Source: CAZUWH01 sp964624075
GTDB taxonomy: Bacteria; Pseudomonadota; Alphaproteobacteria; Rhodospirillales; Rhodospirillaceae
Assembly: GCA_964624075.1 (NCBI GenBank)
Contig: CAZUWH010000006.1
Span: forward strand, 1 to 64,000
DNA length: 64,000 nucleotides
Reading direction: 5' to 3'
The notes beneath the pieces are model-generated. The model did no database searches, was not told where the DNA came from, and worked only from the letters and a program-made list of their open reading frames with translations. The translations under genes were made by a program, and so were the position numbers. Shown here piece by piece: positions 1 through 9,077 of this stretch (position 1 is its first letter; the number at the start of each line of letters is the position of its first letter).

Positions 1-335
1 GCAGTCGTACTCCCAGCCATGCTAAGCCGTTAGCACTCCCAGCCATCGAGTGCCAGTGATTTATTTTGTGCCCACGCCCTTGTCAAGGGGCGCTGTTTTC
101 ATAACGGTCCATCGCCTGCCTTGGCAGGACAATCGGATGCAGGATCTGGCCTGCATCCTCCTCCACCCGACGCCAGGCCTTTCCATAGTTGAGAGGAAGG
201 GAGGAATGAGAACAGACAGGGCTCTTTCGTGCCGGGGGGAGGGGTAGCGTGGCGGAAGCCCCTCACCCTGCCCCTTGCAGACGTACAGGCTGGAAAAACC
301 GTTCCAGCTCCGTTATAGCGGGAGATCGGGAACCA

Positions 336-563
336 ATGACCAAAGCCAAACGCATGTCAAATACACTATACACGGGAGCCGGTCTGATGTCTGCCTTCAA
401 TGATTCGAAACTGGTTGCGGCGGCACTACAGGCAGCCGCGATGGCGCTGGCTGGCAACGAGAATTACGAAACCCCACGTGGCATCGCCGAGCTGGCCTAT
501 GAAATCCTTGAGGAGTGGGACCGTCTGATAACCAAGCGCGGCACATCGACGCCACAATACTGA
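336..563 (+). CDS. Small hypothetical protein
   Basis: 75-residue ORF with no family I recognise. The chosen ATG follows a purine-rich GGGAGATCGGG stretch at a workable distance; a second in-frame ATG at 387 would give a 58-residue protein. The central part is alanine-rich and helical in appearance (KLVAAALQAAAMALAG), followed by an acidic stretch (ELAYEILEEWDRL), so a small soluble helical protein is plausible. It is followed by an 8-bp inverted repeat at 600-623. It stands alone upstream of a decayed operon and could itself be a remnant, so existence as a real gene is uncertain. Confidence 0.45.
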   Translation: MTKAKRMSNTLYTGAGLMSAFNDSKLVAAALQAAAMALAGNENYETPRGIAELAYEILEEWDRLITKRGTSTPQY

Positions 564-599
564 GACAAAAACAACACGCCAATCCTTTACGGAAGAGAC

Positions 600-623
600 C
601 CGCTGCCCCTGTACCGGCAGCGG
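600..623. terminator. Hairpin downstream of small ORF
   Basis: Perfect 8-bp inverted repeat, CCGCTGCC and GGCAGCGG with an 8-base loop, lying 37 bases after the stop at 563. No T-run follows, so it is a possible weak or factor-assisted terminator for the upstream ORF rather than a classical intrinsic one. Confidence 0.35.
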
Positions 624-1004
624 GCTGGTTGCGGGGACGCCGGCCTTTCTGGAAAAGTGAAGTTGCCAAACCTAACATAATATAAACGTAGTTTTTCAAA
701 AATACATGAATACGAGTCATATCGTTCTTGACAAAGGCGTGAATCGTGATTTATTACTGGCCATCAAGGCCAGAATGGAGGAAATCGCGTGGTTCAGCCT
801 CTTCATTGCCCTCTTGTGGAGCGGAGGTGTGTGCGTCACCACGCGTTCCACTATTTCCACGTCAGCTTGTGTCCAGCCGGGAGTCAGGTGTCTGCCCACG
901 CTACCCCACACGGTTCACCGCAGGGCTGACGCTTTTCGTCTTTCGTCGAGATCTTGCTCCAGCGTATCAAGAGCGCGCCACAGGGGAAGTGCCTCCCCAT
1001 ATCC
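624..1004. other. Non-coding stretch before the cys remnants
   Basis: No reading frame here resembles a known protein, and the short ORFs on both strands have no ribosome site or recognisable motif. In alphaproteobacteria a siroheme synthase gene often precedes DUF2849-cysI. I could not recognise any siroheme synthase segment here, but a fully eroded copy cannot be excluded. Confidence 0.4.
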
Positions 1005-1249
1005 TTGCAGGCTTTGACAGCTAGTCGTCTTACCGACGGGCGGGTGTAGTCTATCTCACCGAGACCAGTCAATGATCGGAACGGATCGCGGATGCGGTCT
1101 TTGTCGCTGACGCCGGCAGAACGGTGGCCCTTCTCGAACAAGGGCATCATAGTGTTGTCATCTATCAAGTAGTTGATCAGTATCTGATAGAGATCACACA
1201 TAAAGAGAATTCAGATCCGTATTATGCCTACCTGAGAGAAGCGATCTAG
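1005..1249 (+). pseudogene. DUF2849 protein remnant
   Basis: Pieces of a DUF2849 protein appear in different frames: ASRLTDG followed by VVYLTET, then IADAVFVADAGRTVALLEQG, and finally YQVVDQYLIEI with a TAG at 1247. DUF2849 proteins are small and normally sit directly upstream of the nitrite/sulfite reductase gene in alphaproteobacteria, exactly the position seen here. At least one frameshift and one stop separate the pieces, so no intact product is possible. Assignment rests on motif memory plus context. Confidence 0.6.
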
Positions 1250-1295
1250 GCTTCCGGTCCTGCGTCCCGTGGTTTGCCCGTAAAAGAGGTACACC

Positions 1296-2655
1296 ATGTA
1301 CCACTATGACATTCACGATCGCACACTGGTGACACGCCGTGCTGACGAATTTCGAGGCCAGGTGCGTCGCCGCCTCAATTGAAAGTTGAGCGAGAACTAG
1401 TTTCGCCCTCTCAGACTGATGAACGGTGTTTACCTCCAGATTTACAGCTACATGCTGCGGGTGGCCACTCCTTATAGCGCCATCTCCTCCCACCAGTTGC
1501 ATCTGGATCGGTCTGGAAGATGTCCATGACATCCTAGATATACTATTAAAAGTTGATATCACATCAATCAATAATATTATTAATTGCATAGAATCACGGC
1601 TGAGCTGATGCGGCAATGGTCCACCTTTTACCCAGAGTTCTCGTATCTACCCCGCAAGTTCAAGGTGGCAGTGACCGGTTCGCCGAACGACCGTGCGGCG
1701 TACGCTGGCACGATATCGGTCTGAAGCTCGTGCGCAACAGGACCGGCGCGACCGGCTACGAAGTCATCGTCGACGACGGTCAGGGACGAATGCTAGCCAT
1801 CGGGACGACGATCCGTTCCTTATCTCCCCCAGGCGGACCTGCTTTCTTACATCGAGGCAATCCTACGCATTTACAACCGCTTCGGACGTCGCGACAACAA
1901 GTATAGGGTGCGCACCAAGATCCTGGTGCAAGACATTGGCGCGGCGGCGTTTACCGGCATGGTGGAAGAGGAATGGCAGCAGGTGCGCCGGCCCGATCCG
2001 GATGTAATCGCTGCCGAAATAGCACGCCTGGCAGAACCCTTCGCCCTGTCCTACCGGTCAGGCGATCTGGCATCGGCAGAGAAAGTGCGGGAGTCCTCAC
2101 GCGATACGGACTTCCACCGCTGGCTTGCAACCAATGTCACCTCCCACAAGCATCCCGATCGGGCCAGGCGATATTACGGCGGACATGATGGAAACCGTCG
2201 CCGATTTGGCCGATCGCTACAGCCACGTCGAGCTGCGCATCTCTCATCACAAGAATCTTGTGCTGCCGCACGTACGCCAGGTCAGCCTGCCACGTTTGTA
2301 GGAAACACTCGGCCATCTCTGCCCCTTGCGTATTTAATATTTATAGTTGCATAAATTCCTATGGACACCATCACGACGGACACATCGGCATTCTTGGCGT
2401 GGACAAGCGCGGGGAGGAATTCTACCAGATCACGCTTAGCGGCAGAGAGGGGGATGACGCCACGCCAGGGCAGCTCATCGGCCCGGGCCACCCGGGCCGA
2501 TGCCATCAAGACCCTGATACGGGTCTATCTGGCGCACCGCCGGACGGGCGAATGGTTCCTCTGGGGACCTACCGTCGCATCGGCGCCGCCCCCCGTTCAA
2601 GGAGGCTTTTCATGTCATTGATCAAGCATGACAGGGTGGTGGATGACCCATAGCT
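1296..2655 (+). pseudogene. cysI: Sulfite reductase hemoprotein (CysI) pseudogene
   Basis: Assimilatory sulfite reductase reduces sulfite to sulfide using siroheme and a 4Fe-4S cluster. The N-terminus begins at an ATG at 1296 behind AAGAGGT and reads MYHYDIHDRTLVTRRADEF, then RPLRLMNGVYLQIYSYMLRV after two in-frame stops. Later segments in changing frames are QWSTFYPEFSYLPRKFKVAV, VRWHDIGLKLVRN, ILRIYNRFGRRDNKYRVRTK, VADLADRYSHVELRISHHKN, then GHHHDGHIGILGVDKRGEEF near the C-terminus. Several frameshifts, stops and internal deletions (the segment before the QWSTFYPEF piece is mostly gone) make the gene non-functional. Neighbours are the matching DUF2849, DUF934 and cysH genes. Confidence 0.88.
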
Positions 2656-3104
2656 TGCGGTCGCCGACGATGCAGACATTCCCTTGCATGGGGCCGTCTT
2701 GTTAAGTCTGACTCGCTGGAAGGCCAAGCGTGCCGCCCTCGCCCGGCGCAATACCGCTCTCGGTGTGCGGCTGGAGGGCGAACCGGAAGAGATTGCTGCC
2801 GATTTCGACCGTCTGGCGCTGATGGCCATCTCCTTCCCCACTTGCAGCGATGGACGAACCTATTCGGTGGTGTCCGTTCCTTGCGCGAGCGTTATCGCTT
2901 CAGGGGTGAGATACGGGCTATCGGCATGGTCCTGCCCGACCAGATTCCGCTCATGCACCGCTGTGGCTTCGATTCCTCCCTTATCGATCCAGCCATCCGG
3001 TGGAAACGGTTTTCGAGTGCCTGGGTGCCTATGACCGACCGCATTACCAGGCCGCCGCCGATGGCGTCGAAACCATCGCCGCCCTGCATTGCCGCCAGAA
3101 AAGC
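2640..3104 (+). pseudogene. DUF934 protein remnant
   Basis: DUF934 proteins lie between cysI and cysH in alphaproteobacterial sulfate-assimilation operons; their biochemical role is not established. The recognisable parts are LLSLTRWKAKRAALARRNTA and LGVRLEGEPEEIAADFDRLA in one frame, then RSLRERYRFRGEIRAIGMVL and LPDQIPLMHRCGFDS in another, and ETVFECLGAYDRPHYQAAAD in a third. At least two frameshifts break it. Its last part runs in frame, without a stop, straight into the cysH reading frame. Confidence 0.75.
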
Positions 3105-3791
3105 CAGGCGCCAGCGGCCGACCTGGAGGCACGTTTCGGCGGTCTGCCGGCCGAAGATCTGGTCACCCAGATGGTGGTGGAGACCATCAAAGGCCGCATT
3201 GCCTATGTATCTTCGTTCGGAACCGAGGCTGCTGTCCTCCTGCACATGGTGGCCATGGCTGATTCGACTACGCCGGCTCTGTTTCTTGACACCGGTAAGC
3301 TGTTTTCCCGAGACGCCTGCCTACCGGGACACACTGACAGCCCGCCTGGAGCTGGCGGATGTGCAGATGGTCACCCCCGCGCCCCGGAAGAGATCGCCGC
3401 CGCCGACCCTGGCCGCGATCTATGCCGTTGCAATCTCGATCTGTGCTGCACGCTGCGCAAGGTGAAGCCGCTCGACCGGACCCTGGCCGGCCTTGCCGCG
3501 TGGCTAAATGGTCGCAAGGGTTACCATGGCGCAACGCGCATCGGTCTGCCGGCTTTCGAGATCGAGGCGAGACGTCTCAAGATCAATCCATTGCGCCACT
3601 GGACCAGGGCCGAGGTGGACGCCTGGTTCGCCGCCCATGACCTGCCGCGGCTTCCTCTGGAAGCGCAAGGATTTCTGTCCATTGGTTGTGTGCCGTGCAC
3701 CGATCGCGTGGCCCCGGGTGAGGACATCCGGGCCGGTCGCTGGCGGGGACAGGCCAAGATCGAATGTGGTCTGCACAATCGCACGGTCTGA
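3105..3791 (+). pseudogene. cysH: APS/PAPS reductase (CysH) with compensating frameshifts
   Basis: Reduces adenylyl sulfate (or PAPS) to sulfite. Seen in order: ARFGGLPAEDLV, IAYVSSFGTEAAVLLHMVA, FLDTGKLF, the cluster-type motif CCTLRKVKPL, INPLRHWTRAEVDAWF, SIGCVPCTDRV and the catalytic ECGLH near the end. The paired cysteine motifs favour an APS reductase. Between about 3305 and 3385 the natural sequence FPETPAYRDTLTARLELADV lies in another frame, so the open frame encodes about 26 foreign residues before returning to frame. No plausible start codon separates it from the DUF934 tail. Probably inactive, although the downstream half is open. Confidence 0.75.
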
Positions 3792-4067
3792 GGCCATGAT
3801 CTGATGCAGGTCCAGGAGGATGGGGGCACAGGTTGTAGAAGATGGAAGTCAAGAGCCAGGTATCACGCCCTCCCCCTGGGACGCTACGGCCTTCACACAA
3901 GTCTGCCGCGGCGGCGTGTAAAATGGCTGCCTTTCACCCCAGGAAGCCCCCCTCCCTCCTGGACCGGGGAAAGGCTGGTTTTCCATCAGCGTTGTTTTGT
4001 GTCTTGAGCCACCCATGCGGCCTCCCCTCTCCGGAGTCTTTCCATCCGATATCTGGCACCTCAATCA
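3792..4067. other. Non-coding gap before the helicase promoter
   Basis: No protein or RNA gene recognised. The interval separates the decayed cys genes from the helicase gene and ends in a promoter-like sequence. Confidence 0.5.
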
Positions 4068-4095
4068 TTGACAGAACGACCGGTTGTTCTATGAT
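4068..4095 (+). promoter_or_regulatory. Sigma-70-type promoter for RNA helicase gene
   Basis: TTGACA at 4068-4073 and TATGAT at 4090-4095, spaced 16 bases, lie about 65 bases upstream of the helicase ATG. Both boxes are close to consensus. Confidence 0.6.
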
Positions 4096-4161
4096 ACGGG
4101 CAAAAGCAGGAGACGGGGCTTTGTGCTTTGTCGTATCCTGCAGGTCTCATACAGACAGACA

Positions 4162-6300
4162 ATGCATTTCACCACACTGGGGCTCGGCCCCGAAACCTTG
4201 AAAGCCGTCACCGAAGTAGGCTACACTGTTCCAACGCCTATTCAGACCCAGGCAATTCCGATTGTCCTCATGGGAAGAGATGTGTTGGGCATCGCCCAGA
4301 CGGGCACGGGCAAAACGGCCTCTTTCACCCTTCCCATGATCGAGATTCTGGCGCAGGGGCGGGCGCGGGCGCGCATGCCGCGGTCGTTGATCCTGACGCC
4401 AACGCGGGAGCTGGCCGCACAGGTGGGAGAGAATTTCTCTCGCTATGGTCGCTACCATAAGCTTGGTATGGCGCTGCTGGTCGGCGGTGAATCCTTTGCC
4501 GATCAAATTCGGCTGCTTGATCGCGGGGTCGATGTGCTGATCGCAACCCCTGGGCGTCTCTTGGACCTGTTCCAGCGTGGTCGTATCCTGTTGTCCGATG
4601 TACGCATCCTTGTGATCGACGAGGCGGACCGCATGCTCGACATGGGATTCATTCCCGATGTCGAACGCATTGTCATGCTGCTACCGCGCCAGCGGCAGAC
4701 GTTGTTCTTTTCAGCCACCATGTCGCCCGAGGTGAAGCGTCTGGCGGATGCATTCCTGAACGATCCGCAGGAGATTCGTGTTGCGCTGCCGACTAAACAG
4801 ACAGATTGTGTCGTCCAGGGATTGATCATTGTCGATTTTCATGACAAGCGTGAAGCCCTGCGCCACCTGTTGCACAAGGAGCAGGTACGCAACGCCTTCA
4901 TTTTCTGTAACCGCAAACGTGATGTCGGCGTTCTGCACCGCTCTTTGCTTAAGCACGGTTTTCCGGCTGGTATGCTGCATGGTGATATGCCACAACCTTT
5001 GCGAACAGAGACCCTGGAACGATTCAGGGCAGGCGAGATTTCCCTTCTAGTGTGTTCGGATGTGGCTGCCCGCGGCATCGATGTCGCGGCCATGTCCCAT
5101 GTTTTCAATTTTGACGTGCCCATTCACGCTGAGGATTATATCCACAGGATCGGCCGCACGGGGCGGGCCGGATTGAGCGGATGTGCCTTCACCATCGCAA
5201 TTCCCGAGGACGGCAGCCACGTGACAGCGATCGAGACATTGATCGGACACCCGATTCCGCGTGTCGCGGTCGATGGCCTGGAGAAGGTTGAACTAGTGAC
5301 GGAGCGCCGCAGACGACGGCCCGACAGGGAACGGATACACGACCAGCGTCGAGGACGGAACGAACGGGGGGAACGAATGGAAGGATCTCGAAATAGCGGT
5401 AGTCGGCGGCATCTGCTTCTGGACGATGGAACGGGAGTCCCAGCCATGGAACATCCTGACAATGTGCGGGGATTTGGCGATCATGTGCCAGATTTCTTCC
5501 TCATCGATCTTCTGAGAAACCTGGAGGTTCCCCTCTTTTCTCCTCCGGAGGACAAGGAGACAGGCGACGAGACGACCGGACAGGTGGAAACCGTTTCCCT
5601 TCCAGACGGTTCCCGTGAAGGGAATGTGCCTGAACATGCTGCGTCTGGAGAGGGCCTCTCTGGAAGAAAGACTGTCGAGGACAGTATGGACCAGGACAAT
5701 GGGACCGGCGTGGCCGTGATCGTTCCCGATACCGCGCAGGAAACGGGCGAAAAGGATATCTCGGCTGTCACCGCAACCGATCAGACAGAGAGAGACGGTG
5801 CCGCTGGGGATAATGCCCTGGGGCTCCTCTGGGCAGGAGAGCCGGATCTGCCTATTCCCGTTGACACAGCTGAAGAGGTAGTCGAACCGTCTCCCAAAAG
5901 AAGAAGACGGCGCCCCCGGGAGAAAACGACAGAGGACACCACCGATACAGCTCGGACGCTACCCAGGGCCAAGAAGAGCAGGGCCGCCGGGAAAACGGAT
6001 GACGAGCCTGCCAACAGCTCCAGGGTCGCGAAAGCCCTCAAGGAACCGAAGAGAGGGTTGCATCGCCGCCGCACCGAGACGATTGCAGAGGAATCAGTCA
6101 TGCAAGAAGTTGCAGAAGAAAAAGAGCATGGGGACCTGCCCGGTTCCGGAAGCGCAGAGTCTGAACCGGCCGCAGCCGACTCCCTTCCTGCCGGTGCACC
6201 GGCGCGTGGGACGGGGGAGGATTCTGCTGTCAAGAGCGTCCCTCCGTCCAATGGCCAGCCTTCCGCCACGCCACCCTCTCATCCCCAGGACGGCGACTGA
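4162..6300 (+). CDS. rhlE: DEAD-box ATP-dependent RNA helicase, RhlE-like, long C-terminal extension
   Basis: Unwinds or remodels RNA, typically in ribosome assembly, cold adaptation or mRNA turnover. The core (about residues 1-385 of 712) shows the Q-motif region PTPIQTQAIP, Walker A AQTGTGKTASF, PTRELAAQ, VIDEADRML, SATMS, and the C-terminal RecA motifs ARGIDVAAMSHV and HRIGRTGRAG. The start at the ATG giving MHFTTLGL matches the family; the open frame extends 26 codons further upstream through the promoter region. A motif FGDHVPDFF follows the core. The remaining roughly 230 residues form a low-complexity, charged extension with RRRRRP-type basic patches among acidic stretches, probably disordered and RNA-binding. 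Confidence 0.9.
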   Translation: MHFTTLGLGPETLKAVTEVGYTVPTPIQTQAIPIVLMGRDVLGIAQTGTGKTASFTLPMIEILAQGRARARMPRSLILTPTRELAAQVGENFSRYGRYHKLGMALLVGGESFADQIRLLDRGVDVLIATPGRLLDLFQRGRILLSDVRILVIDEADRMLDMGFIPDVERIVMLLPRQRQTLFFSATMSPEVKRLADAFLNDPQEIRVALPTKQTDCVVQGLIIVDFHDKREALRHLLHKEQVRNAFIFCNRKRDVGVLHRSLLKHGFPAGMLHGDMPQPLRTETLERFRAGEISLLVCSDVAARGIDVAAMSHVFNFDVPIHAEDYIHRIGRTGRAGLSGCAFTIAIPEDGSHVTAIETLIGHPIPRVAVDGLEKVELVTERRRRRPDRERIHDQRRGRNERGERMEGSRNSGSRRHLLLDDGTGVPAMEHPDNVRGFGDHVPDFFLIDLLRNLEVPLFSPPEDKETGDETTGQVETVSLPDGSREGNVPEHAASGEGLSGRKTVEDSMDQDNGTGVAVIVPDTAQETGEKDISAVTATDQTERDGAAGDNALGLLWAGEPDLPIPVDTAEEVVEPSPKRRRRRPREKTTEDTTDTARTLPRAKKSRAAGKTDDEPANSSRVAKALKEPKRGLHRRRTETIAEESVMQEVAEEKEHGDLPGSGSAESEPAAADSLPAGAPARGTGEDSAVKSVPPSNGQPSATPPSHPQDGD

Positions 6301-6472
6301 ATCGCACCGCGTGATTCTCACATGATTCCGGAATGGGGAGGTGGGGAAAGGGAGGGTTTTTGCGTCTGTGGCCTGGAACCGGGTGCATTTCTCCGCATCC
6401 CGAAAAATCGTCGTTGACAATTGACATGGATCGGTGTGGTTTACCGGGCTGGTTGCTGATTCGAGAATCACC

Positions 6473-8254
6473 ATGCATCCTTATCGCTCTCACACCTGTA
6501 GTCAACTGCGCGCCAGCGATACTGGTCTTACCATCCGGTTGTCAGGCTGGGTACATCGCAAGCGTGATCACGGCAATCTGCTTTTCATTGACCTGCGTGA
6601 TCATTACGGTATCACGCAGGTGGTGGTTGACAGTCACAGTCCGGTCTTTGCCGTGCTGGAGCCCGTGCGAGCGGAAAGCGTGATCACCGTTACTGGCACG
6701 GTGCTCGAACGGTCGCCCGATACTGTCAACCCCAGACTTGATACCGGGATGATCGAGCTGCAGGCAACGGACGCCGAAGTGCTCAGCGCGGCAGAAGTTC
6801 TGCCCCTTCTGATCCATGGCGATCAGGAGTTTCCCGAAGATCTGCGGCTGCGCTACCGTTTTCTCGATCTGCGCCGGGAGGTAGTTCACCGCAACATGAT
6901 CCTGCGCAGCCAGGTCATTGCCAGTCTGCGCCGGCGCATGATGGCACAGGGATTTCTTGAGTACCAGACGCCGATCCTGACCGCTTCCAGCCCTGAAGGC
7001 GCCCGCGATTTCCTGGTGCCAAGCCGCCTGCATCCTGGCAAGTTCTACGCCTTGCCGCAGGCGCCGCAGCAGTTCAAGCAGTTGCTGATGGTAGCTGGTT
7101 TCGACCGCTATTTCCAGATCGCTCCATGCTTTCGCGACGAAGATGCCCGGGCCGACCGCTCGCCGGGCGAGTTCTATCAGCTTGATTTCGAGATGAGTTT
7201 CGCGACACAAGACGATGTCTTTGCCGCTATCGAACCGGTGCTCCATGGTGTGTTCACGGAATTTGCCCGGAACCGCTTCGTTTCTCCGCCGCCTTTTGTC
7301 CGTATTCCTTTCGAGGAGGCAATGCTGAAATACGGCACGGACAAGCCGGATCTCCGCAACCCTCTTCTGATCGCTGACGTCACCGAGGCCTACCGCGGCG
7401 CCGGCTTTGGTCTGTTTGCCAAGGCCATCGACAAGGGCGCCATCGTCCGGGCCATTCCGGCGCCAGGGGCTGCGGGTCGCCCACGTAGCTGGTTTGACCG
7501 CCTGAATGACTGGGCCCGTGCGCAGGGAGCCGGGGGACTGGGTTATATCGTGTTTGAAAATGATGAGGCCAAGGGCCCCATTGCCAGAAACCTGGAACCG
7601 GAACGGGCCAACCATATCCGGACGGTAACCGGTGTCGGCAATGACGATGCCGTCTTCTTCGTCTGTGACAAACCCGCCAAGGCTGCCCTTTTTGCTGGAA
7701 GTGTGCGAACCCATCTGTGCGACGAACTGAATCTGCTTGAAAAGAACGTGTTCCGGTTCTGCTGGACGACGGACTTTCCTTTCTATGAACGCAATCCGGA
7801 TAACGGACAGATCCAGTTCAGTCACAATCCGTTCTCAATGCCCCAGGGGGAACTCGCGGCACTGAATACGCAGGATCCCCTGACTATCAAGGCATTCCAG
7901 TATGACATCGTCTGCAACGGGATCGAGCTGTCCTCAGGTGCCATTCGCAACCACCGGCCTGACATCATGTACCGCGCCTTCGAAATCGCTGGTTATACCC
8001 TGGCACATGTCGAGGCCCATTTCGGCGGCATGTTGAACGCCTTTAGGTTCGGTGCCCCTCCCCATGGCGGGGCAGCGCCGGGGGTGGACCGGATCGTCAT
8101 GCTGCTCGCCGACGAACCAAATATCCGTGAAGTCATCCTGTTCCCCCTGAATCAGCAGGCGCAGGACCTACTTATGCAGGCACCTTCCGAGGTACGACAG
8201 GAGCAGTTGCGTGATCTTCATATCCGCACAGAGCCGCTAGCGGGAAAGATATAA
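6473..8254 (+). CDS. aspS: Aspartyl-tRNA synthetase, bacterial type
   Basis: Charges tRNA-Asp; the bacterial-type enzyme is often non-discriminating (also tRNA-Asn) in alphaproteobacteria, which is inference here. At 593 residues it is full length. The N-terminal OB fold shows LSGWVHRKRDHGNLLFIDLR, class II motif 2 appears as CFRDEDARADR with GEFYQLDFEMSF, the bacterial insertion (GAD domain) lies mid-protein, and motif 3 reads GAAPGVDRIVMLLADEPNIR. The start gives MHPYRSHTC, the usual N-terminus. Two overlapping TTGACA-like boxes at 6414 and 6421 suggest its own promoter. Downstream lies an intergenic repeat, not another gene. Confidence 0.96.
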   Translation: MHPYRSHTCSQLRASDTGLTIRLSGWVHRKRDHGNLLFIDLRDHYGITQVVVDSHSPVFAVLEPVRAESVITVTGTVLERSPDTVNPRLDTGMIELQATDAEVLSAAEVLPLLIHGDQEFPEDLRLRYRFLDLRREVVHRNMILRSQVIASLRRRMMAQGFLEYQTPILTASSPEGARDFLVPSRLHPGKFYALPQAPQQFKQLLMVAGFDRYFQIAPCFRDEDARADRSPGEFYQLDFEMSFATQDDVFAAIEPVLHGVFTEFARNRFVSPPPFVRIPFEEAMLKYGTDKPDLRNPLLIADVTEAYRGAGFGLFAKAIDKGAIVRAIPAPGAAGRPRSWFDRLNDWARAQGAGGLGYIVFENDEAKGPIARNLEPERANHIRTVTGVGNDDAVFFVCDKPAKAALFAGSVRTHLCDELNLLEKNVFRFCWTTDFPFYERNPDNGQIQFSHNPFSMPQGELAALNTQDPLTIKAFQYDIVCNGIELSSGAIRNHRPDIMYRAFEIAGYTLAHVEAHFGGMLNAFRFGAPPHGGAAPGVDRIVMLLADEPNIREVILFPLNQQAQDLLMQAPSEVRQEQLRDLHIRTEPLAGKI

Positions 8255-8297
8255 TGAACTGAAAGCGTATTCATACTCATTAGCCTTTGGTACAACC

Positions 8298-8415
8298 GAT
8301 CAAGGCGTATGGGTCTTATACTCTTGAGCCTTGATCGTGACTTCCCCCCAGGCACCGACGGGTCGCATCCGCGGCCCTTGATTTTTGCGCCATTCGGCGC
8401 GTCGCCGCGATTCCA
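8298..8415 (+). repeat. Structured intergenic repeat, copy 1
   Basis: Contains a perfect 9-bp inverted repeat GATCAAGGC / GCCTTGATC (8298-8306, 8328-8336), then a segment homologous to 16407-16503 on the other strand: shared TTGAGCCTTGATCGTGAC (8325-8342), a CCGNCGGG..GCATCCGC stretch and TTTTTGCGCCATTC (8382-8395). A third partial copy lies at 56088-56115. It lies between the convergent aspS and SH3-protein genes, consistent with a REP-like or terminator-associated element. Confidence 0.65.
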
Positions 8416-8450
8416 TAAGCGTAAGTCAAGATTGACGCTCGTCGTTGGTA

Positions 8451-8984
8451 TTACGGGATGAACTCGTCTCGCTGAACACCCCAGAAGTCGCCACGTTTGA
8501 GCCAGCCGACGTAGTTTCGAACCTCGACCCGGCAATACTGGGCAGTGTTTGACGGACACTGAAGAAGATCACCCACCACGCCCAGTTCCAGCTTGGCGAC
8601 AGAGATGGCATCATCGGCGGGCTGTGTCCGCAGGTCCCGCCGGTGGCTCAGCGGACCCAGGACGATAAACGTGCGCCGCCCGGTTAACATGTTCTGGTGG
8701 ACCCACCCCTCGCTGCCTTCCCAGTCACGGATACGACGCCAGGTATCAAACTCGGCAATGACCTCGACAGGGTAGCCACGCCGCATGTAAGTCCATTCCA
8801 TGGGATACTGCACGCCTGGTCCGGTGCGCAGATTGACCTCATCTAACCGCAGGGAAACGAAACGTGGCAACGGAAGACCACTGCCCTTGACGACACCAAC
8901 GCTGCCAGCCTGCGTGGCCATGCCCCATAGAATAATCAGGCCGAGGGTGAGTGGAAACAGGAGATGGGAGATTTTCCTGGGCAT
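8451..8984 (-). CDS. Secreted SH3-like domain protein
   Basis: 177 residues. The N-terminus has a signal peptide (basic MPRKISH, hydrophobic LLFPLTLGLIILWGMA, small residues before cleavage). Two bacterial SH3-like repeats follow: RLDEVNLRTGPGVQYPMEWT with a GSEGWVHQNMLTGRR end, and a second copy around AKLELGVVGDLLQC ending in VGWLKRGDFWGV. Such proteins act in the periplasm, often binding cell-wall or partner proteins; the exact role of this one is unknown. It is convergent with aspS across a repeat and is the distal gene of a minus-strand group. Confidence 0.85.
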   Translation of the reverse strand: MPRKISHLLFPLTLGLIILWGMATQAGSVGVVKGSGLPLPRFVSLRLDEVNLRTGPGVQYPMEWTYMRRGYPVEVIAEFDTWRRIRDWEGSEGWVHQNMLTGRRTFIVLGPLSHRRDLRTQPADDAISVAKLELGVVGDLLQCPSNTAQYCRVEVRNYVGWLKRGDFWGVQRDEFIP

Positions 8985-9077
8985 TCAGTCAACACCTAGC
9001 TGGTCCAGAACCTTTGAAGTTGCCGCATCCCGCTGCACGACATATCTTTCCTTGTAGACACCGGTGGACATGTGCTC

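Noticed and set aside
1194..1616. Minus-strand 140-codon ORF
   Set aside because: Lies opposite the recognisable CysI N-terminal remnant, which explains the open frame.
6542..7825. 427-codon open frame opposite aspS
   Set aside because: It is the antisense shadow of the strongly conserved aspS coding frame; no motif.
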